DNA from: Candidatus Cryptobacteroides intestinipullorum
GTDB lineage: Bacteria > Bacteroidota > Bacteroidia > Bacteroidales > UBA932
Length of the DNA: 34,160 nt
Reading direction: 5' to 3'
Assembly (NCBI GenBank): GCA_018711225.1
Contig: DVIP01000045.1
Span: forward strand, 1-34,160
The number at the start of each line of letters is the position of its first letter. The first letter of the stretch is position 1. The position numbers were made by a program, and so were the translations under genes. Below are positions 25,057 to 33,981 of this stretch, piece by piece. The notes under the pieces were generated by a model. It saw only the letters and a program-made list of their open reading frames with translations. It had not been told where the DNA came from and did not search any database.

Positions 25057-26943
25057 ATGATGCGTATATGCGTCATCCTGGCTTTGCCGGCAGCAATCCT
25101 TTCCTGTTCCCCGCTGGCAAGGTATGCAGACATGGCTTCCATGCCGGAGCAGCTGTCCATAACGCTGCCGGATGACGCTGTACGCACACCTGCGGGGCAG
25201 GAAGAGGAAGTCCGGATCCCGGCTGACTCCGTGACGGAAGATGACGGTCCTGTCATAATGAAAGCCATAAGGGACAGCGAAACCGGGGAAATGACGGCCA
25301 CAGATGTCATCAGGGCGTCGAAGGTGGTGGCCAGGTTCAGGAATATAGCGGAGAGGTCCGGCAGGATATCGTTCGAATTCGATATAACTGTGCCCGAAAC
25401 GCTGATTTCTTCAGGATTCCAGCTCCGTTTTTATCCTGTCGTCGAGACCGGAGGTGAATCAAGGCGGCTCGATCCGGTGTTCATTACAGGGGCCGCATAC
25501 CGCAGGAAACAGCTGAGAGGGTATGAAAAATACCGGGAATTTCTGGAATCCATCATCACGGACACTATGGCATTCGTAAGGAAAAACCAGCTGGAGAGGT
25601 TCATCGCAAGGTATTTTCCGGAGACTTTCGCCATGAAGAACGATTCGTCCGTCATCCCCGAGCCGATGGCCGAGAATCTGTTCGGGATAAACCAGAGAAT
25701 GGCTCTGGAACATTATACCAGACAGGCTTCCAGACGCAGGAATTACTGGAAAATGACACACAAGGACGAGATGTTCAGGAAATTGGTCAGGTCTCCGGTG
25801 GAAAAGGATGTCGTACTTGATACCGTCATGTCTGCGGGGCAGGGGAGTCTGATATACCGCTACTCGCACAGCATGGCATCTCCGCCCGGTCTCAGGAAAC
25901 TTTTCGTGAGTCTCGCAGGGGCAGTCTACAGGGACGGGGATATGGTGACGGAGATGCCTTCTCCCGACAAACTGACTTTCTATATCAGTTCCCTTTCATC
26001 CCTGGCCGACAATACTCCGCGGTATCTTGTCAAAGTGGTGGACAGGACAGTTACGGACAATACTGATGTCCTGCTGGATTTCGGAAAAGGCAGCGCCCGT
26101 CTGGATACGCTTCTGGAAGGCAATTCCTCGGAATTGGGAAGGATAAGGCAGTGTTTCAGAGATATAGGTGCCAGAAAGGATCTTGTCCTGGACTCCATCA
26201 TAGTCACGGCTTCGTGTTCTCCAGAGGGATCGCTGGCCTTCAATACGCGTCTGGCGGAGGCAAGGGCCGAGTCCGTGCGAAAGTATGTCCTGTCCTGCGG
26301 AGGAAATCTCGATACGGGGCTTATACGTTCCGAGTCAGTCCCGGAGAACTGGGAAGGCCTGGTCAGACTGGTGGCGAACGATACCCTGCTGCCGTATTCC
26401 GTCAGGAAAAGGATAGTACGTATCGCGGAAGAAGAGGACAAGGATGCAGCCGAGTCGAGGATTGCTGTGATGCCGGAATACAGGTATCTGAGGGAAAAGA
26501 TATATCCCAGGCTGCGTACCGTGAATTTCAGTTTTTTCATGCACCGCCCTGACATACGGAAAGACACAATACATACCAGAGTCCTTGATACGGTATACAT
26601 GAGAGGGCTTGAGGCATTGAGGAATCTGGATTACAAAAAGGCAGCGGAGCTTCTGTCCCCATACAGGGATTACAATGCGGCCCTGGCCCTGGCTTCTTCA
26701 GGTTACGACAGTCATGCCATCGGAATATTGTCTTCTATCGGAAACCCGGATGCCCGGACTGATTATCTGACTGCCGTACTCCTGTCCAGGGCAGGGGAAT
26801 ATGACGAGGCTCTGGAGTATTTCAGACGGAGTGTCAGGAAGGACCCGTCCATGATCCATCGGGCCAATCTGGACCCTGAGCTTTCGGAAATAGCCGGTCA
26901 GGCTGATACCGTGACGGACAGGCTGCCGGGATATAATGAATAA
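25057..26943 (+). CDS. OmpA-like/TPR lipoprotein of the fimbrial operon (DUF3868-like N part)
   Basis: A 628-residue lipoprotein. Start at 25057 gives MMRICVILALPAAILSC with lipid Cys17; the frame is open further upstream but that part overlaps the DUF3575 gene. Residues about 85-160 resemble the DUF3868 beta domain (FEFDITVPETLISSGFQLRF, then YRRKQLRGY). Residues about 335-415 look like an OmpA C-like peptidoglycan-binding domain (DVLLDFGKGSARLDTL, then VTASCSPEGSLAFNTRLAEA, RAESVRKYV). The last 110 residues hold two or more TPR-like helix pairs (GLEALRNLDYKKAAELL; GEYDEALEYFRRSVRKDP). Such proteins accompany fimbrillin genes and may tie the fimbria to the cell wall. The role is inferred from context. 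Confidence 0.78.
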   Translation: MMRICVILALPAAILSCSPLARYADMASMPEQLSITLPDDAVRTPAGQEEEVRIPADSVTEDDGPVIMKAIRDSETGEMTATDVIRASKVVARFRNIAERSGRISFEFDITVPETLISSGFQLRFYPVVETGGESRRLDPVFITGAAYRRKQLRGYEKYREFLESIITDTMAFVRKNQLERFIARYFPETFAMKNDSSVIPEPMAENLFGINQRMALEHYTRQASRRRNYWKMTHKDEMFRKLVRSPVEKDVVLDTVMSAGQGSLIYRYSHSMASPPGLRKLFVSLAGAVYRDGDMVTEMPSPDKLTFYISSLSSLADNTPRYLVKVVDRTVTDNTDVLLDFGKGSARLDTLLEGNSSELGRIRQCFRDIGARKDLVLDSIIVTASCSPEGSLAFNTRLAEARAESVRKYVLSCGGNLDTGLIRSESVPENWEGLVRLVANDTLLPYSVRKRIVRIAEEEDKDAAESRIAVMPEYRYLREKIYPRLRTVNFSFFMHRPDIRKDTIHTRVLDTVYMRGLEALRNLDYKKAAELLSPYRDYNAALALASSGYDSHAIGILSSIGNPDARTDYLTAVLLSRAGEYDEALEYFRRSVRKDPSMIHRANLDPELSEIAGQADTVTDRLPGYNE

Positions 26944-26959
26944 CTTAAAATCTAAAAAA

Positions 26960-27970
26960 ATGAAAACCATGTTTGAAAGAATCGGAGGTGCACTTGTATG
27001 CACTCTTGCGGGATGTGTCATGCATTCCTGCGTGAAGGAAGATGCGGATGTCACGGATATGTCCGTGGCGGAAGCGGACAGTTATGAAGTCAATATTTCC
27101 GTTTTGTCCTCAGGGGCGGAAACCAGAATGACGGACACGGGAAACGAATCGGCAGTCAACAGTCTCCAGATATTCGTTTTCAGGACAGACGGGACACTGG
27201 AAGTATATGGTAGTGCCGAAGGGGCGGAACTGTCTCTGGAATGTACGTCCGGCGAAAGGGAATTTGTCGCGATAGCCAATGCGGGGGATCTGTCCGGCAT
27301 AAAGACAAAAGCCGAACTCGAATCGGAGTCTTCGGCATTATCGGAAAACAGGGCGGGAAATCTTGTCATGTCCGGTTCGGCTGTCAGGACTGTCGGACAG
27401 TCGGGAGACGGGGCTGCAGTGCAGGTGCCCATAACGGTCAGGAGACTGGTAGCCAAGGTGTCTGTCGCAGGCATATCGAACCGTATGGATTCTCCTGCAT
27501 ATCAGTCGATAGAGGTCAAGGCTGTATATTTGTCCAATGTGGCCGGAGATTCCGGATATCTTTCGCCGGGCACCCCGCAGGTCTGGCTGAACAAGCTCGG
27601 AACACAGGAGGATGAAAAGGCCCTGCTTCACAGCGGCTCCCTTTCTTTCAGACTGGACAAGGAGGCTTTCAGGAACATATCCAGCCATTTCTACTGCTAT
27701 CCGAACTCGACTGATTCCGATGCCGCCGGCGGAGAATGGTCGCCGAGACATACCAGAATCGTGGTGGAGACCGTCATCTCCGGCAAGACCTTCTATTACC
27801 CTGTCACCCTTCCGGTCATAGAACCCAACCACACTTATGAAATAACCGACATCAGGATATCGAGACTCGGTTCCACATCTCCGGATATTCCTGTCGAAGT
27901 GGGTGCGGCCCAGCTGCTTGTCACCATCAAGTCGTGGGAAAAGGGAACTTCTACGCAAATCATCATCTGA
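26960..27970 (+). CDS. FimA/Mfa1-type fimbrillin subunit
   Basis: Predicted structural subunit of a type V (Bacteroidales) fimbria, 336 residues. It is exported as a lipoprotein precursor: LAGC ends at Cys19, with another Cys at 24. The N-terminal domain has the family pattern EVNISVLSSGAETRMT followed by VNSLQIFVFRTDGTLE; RRLVAKVSV marks the strand before the second domain, and the C-terminal domain ends KSWEKGTSTQIII. In Porphyromonas the precursor is lipidated, then cut after an Arg to free a groove for strand exchange; Arg residues near ETR would suit. ATG 26960 is preceded by an A-rich stretch; an ATG at 26936 overlaps the upstream gene and is less likely. Confidence 0.85.
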   Translation: MKTMFERIGGALVCTLAGCVMHSCVKEDADVTDMSVAEADSYEVNISVLSSGAETRMTDTGNESAVNSLQIFVFRTDGTLEVYGSAEGAELSLECTSGEREFVAIANAGDLSGIKTKAELESESSALSENRAGNLVMSGSAVRTVGQSGDGAAVQVPITVRRLVAKVSVAGISNRMDSPAYQSIEVKAVYLSNVAGDSGYLSPGTPQVWLNKLGTQEDEKALLHSGSLSFRLDKEAFRNISSHFYCYPNSTDSDAAGGEWSPRHTRIVVETVISGKTFYYPVTLPVIEPNHTYEITDIRISRLGSTSPDIPVEVGAAQLLVTIKSWEKGTSTQIII

Positions 27971-27997
27971 CGCTTCAGGATTAAAGACGGAATTGTC

Positions 27998-28828
27998 ATG
28001 GATTATAAAGGAATAAAGCCGTCAGTGCTTGCCGTTATGCTGGCAGCGGCGTTGGTCATGAACCAGGGTTGTTCGATAAAGGAGGACAGGAGCCGGTGTC
28101 CTTGCATGCTGGTCATGGATTTCACGGATGTGGAACTCTCCGGGGCCGGAATTATGGAAATGCAGGTCGCCGGCAGTGACGGCTTCCTTTATTATGACGA
28201 CGATATCTTTCCTGACCTTGTCTCTGAGGCCGGGGATGAAGGGGAAAGGCTTCTGTATGTGGTGTCCGTTCCGGGACCGGAGGTATCGGTCACCGTAATC
28301 GGAAATTCCGGAGGAACTTTCAGACCTGGTGAGGGGCTTCTGATTCCTTACGGAAGCGAATGCCCTGAAGTGAGCATGTACCATTCGTCCCTGAGTGTTT
28401 CTCCTTTCGGAGAAGAGGCAGGCGGAAAGGTGGTTATGCACAAGGATTATTGCCGCATAGGTATCAGAATGCTTTCCGTTTCGGAAGACTATCCGTTCAG
28501 TCTGTCTGTGGAAGGCAATGTCGGCGGCATCGGTACGGACAGGTCGCCGCTGCAGGGCAGGTTTTCGTACTCTTTTGTTTCCCTGGATGACGGAACCGGC
28601 TGCGTGAATGTGCCGAGACAGTATGATGACAGTCTCGTACTGCTGGTGAAAGACGGAAACAGGGTACTGCGGGAATTTGCCCTGGGTGAATATATCGCGG
28701 AATCGGGGTATGACTGGGCTGCGGAGGATCTTGAAGATATAGAAGTAAGTATAGATTATGCGCATTCCCTCATCATTGTAGACGTGGCCGGATGGTCGGA
28801 AGCTTTTGAGTACGATGTCGTAATTTGA
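27998..28828 (+). CDS. FimB/Mfa2-type fimbrial anchor lipoprotein
   Basis: A 276-residue lipoprotein with lipid Cys25 in NQGC and the family-typical start of the mature part, CSIKEDRSRCPCMLVMDF, including the CPC motif. The rest is beta-rich with two domains, the second starting near KVVMHKDYCRIGIRML. By analogy with Mfa2 and FimB it caps and anchors the fimbria in the outer membrane and sets its length. It is the last gene of the operon, 27 bases after the fimbrillin. I see no terminator before the tRNA promoter. Confidence 0.88.
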   Translation: MDYKGIKPSVLAVMLAAALVMNQGCSIKEDRSRCPCMLVMDFTDVELSGAGIMEMQVAGSDGFLYYDDDIFPDLVSEAGDEGERLLYVVSVPGPEVSVTVIGNSGGTFRPGEGLLIPYGSECPEVSMYHSSLSVSPFGEEAGGKVVMHKDYCRIGIRMLSVSEDYPFSLSVEGNVGGIGTDRSPLQGRFSYSFVSLDDGTGCVNVPRQYDDSLVLLVKDGNRVLREFALGEYIAESGYDWAAEDLEDIEVSIDYAHSLIIVDVAGWSEAFEYDVVI

Positions 28829-28838
28829 TGCGAAATTG

Positions 28839-28869
28839 ATTGCAGAAATAAAAATTTGTATTATCTTTG
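28839..28869 (+). promoter_or_regulatory. tRNA-Leu promoter
   Basis: ATTG at 28839-28842, a 19-base spacer, and TATCTTTG at 28862-28869. This is the best full match to the Bacteroidota -33/-7 consensus in the window. Transcription would start a few bases before the tRNA 5' end. Confidence 0.8.
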
Positions 28870-28884
28870 CACCACTTTACTGAG

Positions 28885-28968
28885 GCGCAGGTGGCGAAAT
28901 TGGTAGACGCGCTACTCTCAGGAGGTAGTGCCAGAAATGGTGTGGCAGTTCGACTCTGCTCCTGCGCA
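28885..28968 (+). tRNA. tRNA-Leu (anticodon CAG)
   Basis: 84 nt class II tRNA without an encoded CCA. Acceptor arms GCGCAGG (28885-28891) and CCTGCGC (28961-28967) plus the discriminator A. The D arm has the AAATTGGTAGACGC pattern of leucine tRNAs. The anticodon stem CTACT/GGTAG closes the loop CTCAGGA, giving anticodon CAG, which reads CUG. A long variable arm and a TTCGA-containing T loop follow. Confidence 0.96.
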
Positions 28969-28977
28969 CATGAAAAG

Positions 28978-29011
28978 AGGCAGTCAGTTATCTGGCTGCC
29001 TGTTTTCTTTT
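28978..29011 (+). terminator. Terminator after tRNA-Leu
   Basis: AGGCAG-T-CAG (28978-28987) pairs with CTG-G-CTGCCT (28992-29001) around a TTAT loop, ten pairs including one T-G, followed by GTTTTCTTTT. Confidence 0.9.
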
Positions 29012-29037
29012 AATCACTTTCGACACCTGTCGGGGAT

Positions 29038-29057
29038 GATATAATTGGATATAATTG
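29038..29057. repeat. Two tandem copies of a 10-base unit
   Basis: GATATAATTG occurs twice in direct succession, in the gap between the tRNA terminator and the glyA stop codon. No function is evident; it may be chance slippage in AT-rich DNA. Confidence 0.5.
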
Positions 29058-29093
29058 CCATTTTTGGTTGGCAGACTTTCTGATGGGGACTCA

Positions 29094-29123
29094 GGGTCGC
29101 AATCCCTTCGGGACTTTTGACCC
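29094..29123 (-). terminator. Hairpin downstream of glyA
   Basis: GGGTC (29094-29098) with GACCC (29119-29123), enclosing TCCC with GGGA around a TTC loop. It lies 29 bases past the glyA stop on the minus strand. No U-tract follows, so it is only a candidate 3' end structure. Confidence 0.35.
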
Positions 29124-29152
29124 AGCCCCCGGTCAGTCCGTCCGGAATACTG

Positions 29153-30481
29153 CTAATATTTGTTCAGCGGCATTCCGTTCATTTTCATGCGCACCTGTTT
29201 GCGTACGTTTGCAAGTGTCGTCTCGTGTTCTTCCTTGCCTTCCTCCGATTTCCCCGATACATAGTCAAGATGTGCAGCGGCACTGGTCAGCACAGTGTCT
29301 ATGAGGGAGACGATAAATTCCATGTCTTTTTCTATCAGTCCGCGGGAAGTGATGGCAGGCGTGCCGACCCTGATTCCTGAAGTCTGGAACGGTGACCTGG
29401 AGTCAAACGGCACCATGTTCTTGTTCACGGTAATGTCTGCCTTCACAAGTTCCCTTTCGGCGATTTTTCCTGTAAGTTCACTGAACTTGGTGCGGAGGTC
29501 GATGAGCATCAGATGGTTGTCCGTACCTCCAGACACCACCTTGTAGCCTTTTTCCTTGAAGGCTTCGGACATGGCGAAAGCATTGGCCAGCACCTGTTTC
29601 TGGTATTCCACAAATTCAGGCTGGAGAGCTTCGTAAAAAGATACTGCCTTGGCGGCAATGCAGTGCTCGAGAGGTCCGCCCTGTACTCCCGGAAAAACGC
29701 TGGAATTGAGTATCTGGGACATCTTCTTTACGGCACCTTTCGGAGTGACAAGCCCCCACGGGTTGTCGAAATCCTTGCCCATCAGGATGATGCCCCCTCT
29801 CGGTCCTCTGAGGGTCTTGTGAGTGGTGGAAGTCACGATGTGGGCGTATTTTACCGGATTGCTGAGCAGGCCTGCGGCTATTATCCCTGCCGTATGTGCC
29901 ATGTCTACCATGAATATGGCCCCGACACTGTCTGCAATGTGCCTCATGCGCTCCCAGTCCCATTCCCTCGAGTATGCGGAAGCGCCTCCTATTATAAGCT
30001 TCGGCTTGTATTCCAAGGCCTTCTTTTCCATATCGTTGTAGTCGATAAGGCCGGTAACCTCATCCAGACCGTATGAAACAGCATGGTACAGTATTCCCGA
30101 CATGTTTACGGGAGAACCGTGCGTGAGGTGGCCTCCATGTGCCAGGTCAAGTCCCATGAATGTGTCTCCAGGCTTCAGACAAGCCATCATCACGGCCATG
30201 TTGGCCTGGGCCCCCGAGTGGGGCTGCACATTTGCATATTCAGCACCGAACAGCTGGCATACCCTGTCGATGGCAAGCTGTTCTATCTGATCCACTATCT
30301 CGCATCCGCCGTAATATCTGGCTCCCGGATAGCCTTCGGCGTATTTGTTTGTACATACCGAGCCAAGCGCCGCCAGCACTTGCTTGCTTACATAGTTTTC
30401 AGAGGCGATAAGTTCCAGACCCGTAGTCTGTCTTTCTTCTTCCTTTTTAATCAGATTGAAGATCTGAAGATCCTGTTTCAT
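29153..30481 (-). CDS. glyA: Serine hydroxymethyltransferase
   Basis: PLP enzyme that converts serine and tetrahydrofolate to glycine and methylene-tetrahydrofolate in the cytosol. It has 442 residues from the ATG at 30481. Marks: [11 protein letters not shown] near residue 23, [15 protein letters not shown] at 47-61, and the PLP lysine Lys222 in [14 protein letters not shown]. The frame extends 12 codons upstream to an ATG at 30517, but that extension carries the -7 box at 30505-30512, and family members begin near MKQDLQIF. It is divergent from the methyltransferase gene, with 119 bases between. Confidence 0.97.
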   Translation of the reverse strand: MKQDLQIFNLIKKEEERQTTGLELIASENYVSKQVLAALGSVCTNKYAEGYPGARYYGGCEIVDQIEQLAIDRVCQLFGAEYANVQPHSGAQANMAVMMACLKPGDTFMGLDLAHGGHLTHGSPVNMSGILYHAVSYGLDEVTGLIDYNDMEKKALEYKPKLIIGGASAYSREWDWERMRHIADSVGAIFMVDMAHTAGIIAAGLLSNPVKYAHIVTSTTHKTLRGPRGGIILMGKDFDNPWGLVTPKGAVKKMSQILNSSVFPGVQGGPLEHCIAAKAVSFYEALQPEFVEYQKQVLANAFAMSEAFKEKGYKVVSGGTDNHLMLIDLRTKFSELTGKIAERELVKADITVNKNMVPFDSRSPFQTSGIRVGTPAITSRGLIEKDMEFIVSLIDTVLTSAAAHLDYVSGKSEEGKEEHETTLANVRKQVRMKMNGMPLNKY

Positions 30482-30504
30482 ATTGAACTGTTTTATAATC
30501 GGAG

Positions 30505-30512
30505 CAAATTTA
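30505..30512 (-). promoter_or_regulatory. Candidate glyA -7 box
   Basis: Reads TAAATTTG on the minus strand, an exact TAnnTTTG match, 23 bases upstream of the glyA ATG. It supports the shorter glyA start. Confidence 0.55.
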
Positions 30513-30532
30513 CTCATTTTTTAAAATTTCCC

Positions 30533-30540
30533 TACCTTTG
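30533..30540 (+). promoter_or_regulatory. Candidate methyltransferase -7 box
   Basis: TACCTTTG, an exact TAnnTTTG match, 60 bases before the ATG at 30601. It lies 20 bases from the glyA box on the other strand, so the two promoters are back to back and would compete for polymerase. Confidence 0.55.
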
Positions 30541-30600
30541 TCGGAACAAGTTTTTCCGGACTTTGGAGGACGGCATTTTAATTCGTTTTGATTCAAGACA

Positions 30601-31128
30601 ATGGCTGACAGGAAATTATTGAATATTGAACTCGGCAGGATGTCTGTGGAGGAATACCGGAATTCGCCGGAATCAGGCATCGTAGTGGTCCTGGACAATA
30701 TAAGAAGCGCACACAATGTGGGCTCGGCTTTCAGAAGCTGCGATTCTTTCAAGGTGGACAGGATATTCCTGTGCGGAATATGCGCGCTGCCTCCGTCTCC
30801 TGAAATCCACAAATCGGCTCTCGGTGCGGAATTCAGTGTGGAGTGGGAGCATTGGGACGATACGAATGCTGCTGTGGCGGAATTGAAAGGGGAGGGGTAC
30901 TGTATTGTAAGCGTGGAACAGACATTGAATTCTGTTTCGCTGGATGACTTCTCCATAGAGCCTGGAAAGAAATATGCCTTCATTTTCGGAAATGAAGTGA
31001 ACGGAGTGGATCAGAAGGTCGTGGACGGCTCCGATATGGCATTGGAGATACCGCAGTACGGGACCAAACATTCGCTGAATGTCTCGGTTTCAGTCGGAAT
31101 AGTCCTGTGGGTCGCCCATCGCCGGTAA
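30601..31128 (+). CDS. SpoU/TrmH family RNA 2'-O-methyltransferase
   Basis: A 175-residue SPOUT-class enzyme that methylates ribose in tRNA or rRNA using S-adenosylmethionine. The three family motifs are present: motif 1 in NIRSAHNVGSAFRSCD (residues about 33-48), motif 2 in FGNEVNGV, and motif 3 in IPQYGTKHSLNVSVSVGIVLW, which forms the trefoil knot. The substrate position cannot be told; short TrmH-like proteins of this size act on tRNA in known cases. It is a single-gene unit convergent with the P-type ATPase. Confidence 0.92.
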   Translation: MADRKLLNIELGRMSVEEYRNSPESGIVVVLDNIRSAHNVGSAFRSCDSFKVDRIFLCGICALPPSPEIHKSALGAEFSVEWEHWDDTNAAVAELKGEGYCIVSVEQTLNSVSLDDFSIEPGKKYAFIFGNEVNGVDQKVVDGSDMALEIPQYGTKHSLNVSVSVGIVLWVAHRR

Positions 31129-31209
31129 GCCGGTAATTTCCCTCATCCGGATATTTCAGGTACCGGCAATCCCCGTATCGGCAAAATCTTGTGTCGGTTT
31201 AAAATAATA

Positions 31210-31240
31210 CGTACCGGCAGATTTCAAATCTGCCGGTACG
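31210..31240. repeat. 31-base perfect palindrome, copy 2 of the dispersed repeat
   Basis: CGTACCGGCAGATTT, one central C, AAATCTGCCGGTACG: 15-bp perfect arms. It shares both inner arms with the palindrome at 4679-4705 about 26.5 kb away. It lies between two convergent genes, where it could act as a transcription stop in both directions or be a REP-like element. Confidence 0.85.
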
Positions 31241-31289
31241 AGTATCTGTACGAATCTGAATCTGCCTGTACGAATGTGCCTGTACGAAT
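31236..31289. repeat. Irregular short repeats of GTACGAAT
   Basis: GTACGAGT at 31236 and exact GTACGAAT at 31248, 31268 and 31282, spaced 12, 20 and 14 bases, mostly preceded by CT (TCTGCCT before the third). They extend from the right arm of the palindrome. Further degenerate ACCGG/TCGG words lie on both sides (31165-31195 and 31290-31306). The whole 189-base gap 31129-31317 is made of this material and shows no gene. Confidence 0.65.
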
Positions 31290-31317
31290 ACGGTACTGGT
31301 ACCGGAGAACGGCAGTA

Positions 31318-33954
31318 TTACTTTCCGTTCCACCTGAAAGCCTTGAACAGCTCCACGACTACCAGCGGAACCAGGGCAAGTCCTGCCACAGTCAGCCACT
31401 GGTCGCGTCCCATTGACGAGAAGCTGAATGCTTCGGCGAATGAAGGGACAAGCAGCACCGCAAGTGAGAATACGAGAGATGCGCCGATGGCGAAGATCAG
31501 AGGCTTGTTTTCAAGCGGATTGAACTTGAACCTGGATTCGGTATTGGAATGGAGGTTTCCTGCATGCACCAGTTTGGCGGCGATAAGTGAAGCAAACGCC
31601 ATCGTCTGACCGAGTGATTCCGCAGCACCGGCATTGCCGTACATTTCCATCCCCATATTCTTGCCGATGATGAATGCCACAAGTGTAATTGCCCCCATCA
31701 TCACTCCCTGATAGCTGATTCTCCATATCATGCCCTTGTCCATGAACTGCTTGCCTTTTCCGCGAGGCTGTTTTTTCATGATATCCCTGGCTACAGGGTC
31801 TAGGCTCAGCGCCAGGGCAGGGAAGGTCTCGCTGACCAGATTGATCCATAAAATATGGATAGGAAGCAATGGTATGCCCATATTCAGTATGGATGCCACG
31901 AAGAGCAGAAGCACTTCTCCCAGATTTGTGGACAGCAGGAAGAGTACGGTCTTCAGGATGTTGTCATATATCCTCCTTCCTTCCGATACGGCCGAGACTA
32001 TGGTGACAAAATTGTCATCGGACAGAATCATGTCGGAAGCATCCTTGGCCACTTCCGTACCTGTGATACCCATCGAAACACCTATGTCAGCCTGTTTCAG
32101 GGCCGGAGCATCATTCACTCCGTCACCGGTCATCGCCACTATCTCTCCCTTCTTCTGCCATGCGGTCACTATCTTCACCTTCTGCTCCGGTGCAATCCTG
32201 GCGTAGACCGTATATTTGTCCACGGTCCTGTCAAATGTCTCTTCATCTATCTTGTCGAGTTCCGTGCCTGTTATTGCCAGGTCCCCTTCCTTGTGGATGC
32301 CTATCTTGGTCGCAATGGCGAGGGCGGTGGCCTTGTGGTCTCCGGTAATCATTATTGTCCTTATTCCGGCATCATGACATTCCTTAATGGCTCCTATGAC
32401 CTCTTCCCTTTCAGGGTCAATCATACCGGTAATGCCGGTGAAAATGAGGTTCTTCTCCACCTCGTCCACATCTGAGGACACCTTTTCCGCCGGGCGGTAA
32501 GCCATGGCGAGGACGCGAAGCGCCGAATCCGCCATTTTCTGGTTCCTCGCCTGCAGGTCCGCGATGTCTTCCGGAGTGATCTTGCGGACACCTTCAGCTG
32601 TCTCTATCCTGTCACAGACGGAAAGCACTTCATCCAGACCGCCTTTCGTATTGATTTGCAGGGAACCGTCCTGCATCCGGTTTATGGTGGACATCCTCTT
32701 CCTGGATGAGTCGAATGCGACTTCACCTACACGCGGGCATGATGCGTCGAGTGCGGATTTCACCGTCCCGTGCTTCTCTCCGAGGTCGATCAGCGCTATT
32801 TCCGTAGGATCTCCCACCCGTGTGACACCGCCTTCGCTGTTCTTCACCACCTTGGCGTCGCAGCAGAGTACGGATATTGTTATGAGTCTGTCCAGGTTTC
32901 CGGAAGGCGTAAATTCCTCCACTACCGTCATCTGGTTCTTGGTGAGTGTCCCCGTCTTGTCGGAGCAGATGACTGTGGTGCATCCCAGTGTCTCCACGGA
33001 AGGCAGTTTCCTGATAATGGCGTTGTGTTTCACCATCCTGCGCACACCCATGGAAAGTATGATCGTGGAAATGGCCGGAAGACCTTCCGGGATGGCTGCC
33101 ACGGCAAGCGATACGGCTACCATAAGCATGTTTATCACGGGTCTGCCGTACAATATCCCGATTATGAATATTACGACGCAGATCAGTACTGACGCGGTGC
33201 CTATTACCTTACCCAGATTCTCCAGACGGGCCTGCATGGGTGTCTGTGTGTCGGATTCACCTCCGAGCATGTCGGCGATCTTGCCTATTTCCGTATTCAT
33301 TCCGGTCCCGACCACTATTCCGCGTCCGTGCCCGAAAGTCACCACTCCGCTGGAATATGCCATGTTTTTCCTGTCACCGAGAGGAATGTCCTCGTCAGGA
33401 AGGGTGTCGGGGGTTTTCTCTACAGGCACCGACTCTCCCGTCATGGAGGATTCCTGTATGCTCATGTTGCAGGATTCCGTAATCCTGATGTCTGCAGGCA
33501 CGATATCTCCGACTTCCAGTTCCACTATGTCGCCGGGCACCACATCCTCCACATTCACTACCATGGATTCTCCGTCCCTGACCACCTTGGCTACGGGGGC
33601 AGCCATCTTTTTCAGCGATTCGAGGGATTTCTGGGCCTTGAACTCCTGATAAGCCCCGATGAAGGCGTTGAGAAGGAGTATGCCCATTATTATATATGTG
33701 TCAAGCAGTCCTTCTCCTGTCTTGATTCCCATGACGCCGGAGATTATTGCAGCTATGATGAGCAGGATTATCATGAAGCTCTTGAACTGCGATATGAACA
33801 TGGCGGCAAACGACCTGTTCTTTTTCTGCACCAGGGTATTCTTCCCGTATTTTTCCAGACGGGATGCAATCTCTTCCGATTTGAGCCCTTTCGCGGTATC
33901 GGTCCCCATTTCCTTGGAGACTTCATCTGCAGGGCGGCTGTAAAAATTTTTCAT
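31318..33954 (-). CDS. P-type Ca2+-transporting ATPase (type II)
   Basis: Inner-membrane cation pump of 878 residues, related to SERCA, PMCA and bacterial PacL/LMCA1. In order: N-terminal cation-ATPase domain, TM1-2 (about 55-105), actuator domain with TGES at 172-175, TM3-4 with PEGLP at 289-293 (calcium-ligand Glu290), phosphorylation site Asp332 in DKTGTLT, the nucleotide domain, MTGDGVNDAPALKQADIG, and six C-terminal membrane segments. In TM6 the usual NxxTD of Ca2+ pumps reads Asn705-L-V-Ser708-Glu709. Start: ATG 33954 gives MKNFYSRP; a longer start at 33984 overlaps the -7 box. Likely calcium efflux, though the changed TM6 leaves the ion open. Confidence 0.9.
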   Translation of the reverse strand: MKNFYSRPADEVSKEMGTDTAKGLKSEEIASRLEKYGKNTLVQKKNRSFAAMFISQFKSFMIILLIIAAIISGVMGIKTGEGLLDTYIIMGILLLNAFIGAYQEFKAQKSLESLKKMAAPVAKVVRDGESMVVNVEDVVPGDIVELEVGDIVPADIRITESCNMSIQESSMTGESVPVEKTPDTLPDEDIPLGDRKNMAYSSGVVTFGHGRGIVVGTGMNTEIGKIADMLGGESDTQTPMQARLENLGKVIGTASVLICVVIFIIGILYGRPVINMLMVAVSLAVAAIPEGLPAISTIILSMGVRRMVKHNAIIRKLPSVETLGCTTVICSDKTGTLTKNQMTVVEEFTPSGNLDRLITISVLCCDAKVVKNSEGGVTRVGDPTEIALIDLGEKHGTVKSALDASCPRVGEVAFDSSRKRMSTINRMQDGSLQINTKGGLDEVLSVCDRIETAEGVRKITPEDIADLQARNQKMADSALRVLAMAYRPAEKVSSDVDEVEKNLIFTGITGMIDPEREEVIGAIKECHDAGIRTIMITGDHKATALAIATKIGIHKEGDLAITGTELDKIDEETFDRTVDKYTVYARIAPEQKVKIVTAWQKKGEIVAMTGDGVNDAPALKQADIGVSMGITGTEVAKDASDMILSDDNFVTIVSAVSEGRRIYDNILKTVLFLLSTNLGEVLLLFVASILNMGIPLLPIHILWINLVSETFPALALSLDPVARDIMKKQPRGKGKQFMDKGMIWRISYQGVMMGAITLVAFIIGKNMGMEMYGNAGAAESLGQTMAFASLIAAKLVHAGNLHSNTESRFKFNPLENKPLIFAIGASLVFSLAVLLVPSFAEAFSFSSMGRDQWLTVAGLALVPLVVVELFKAFRWNGK

Positions 33955-33981
33955 CTCATCAGATTTCTTGATAACAGGATG

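Noticed and set aside
31129..31317. CRISPR array
   Set aside because: Repeats are 8 bases, unevenly spaced by 12, 20 and 14 bases, with no uniform spacers and no cas genes.
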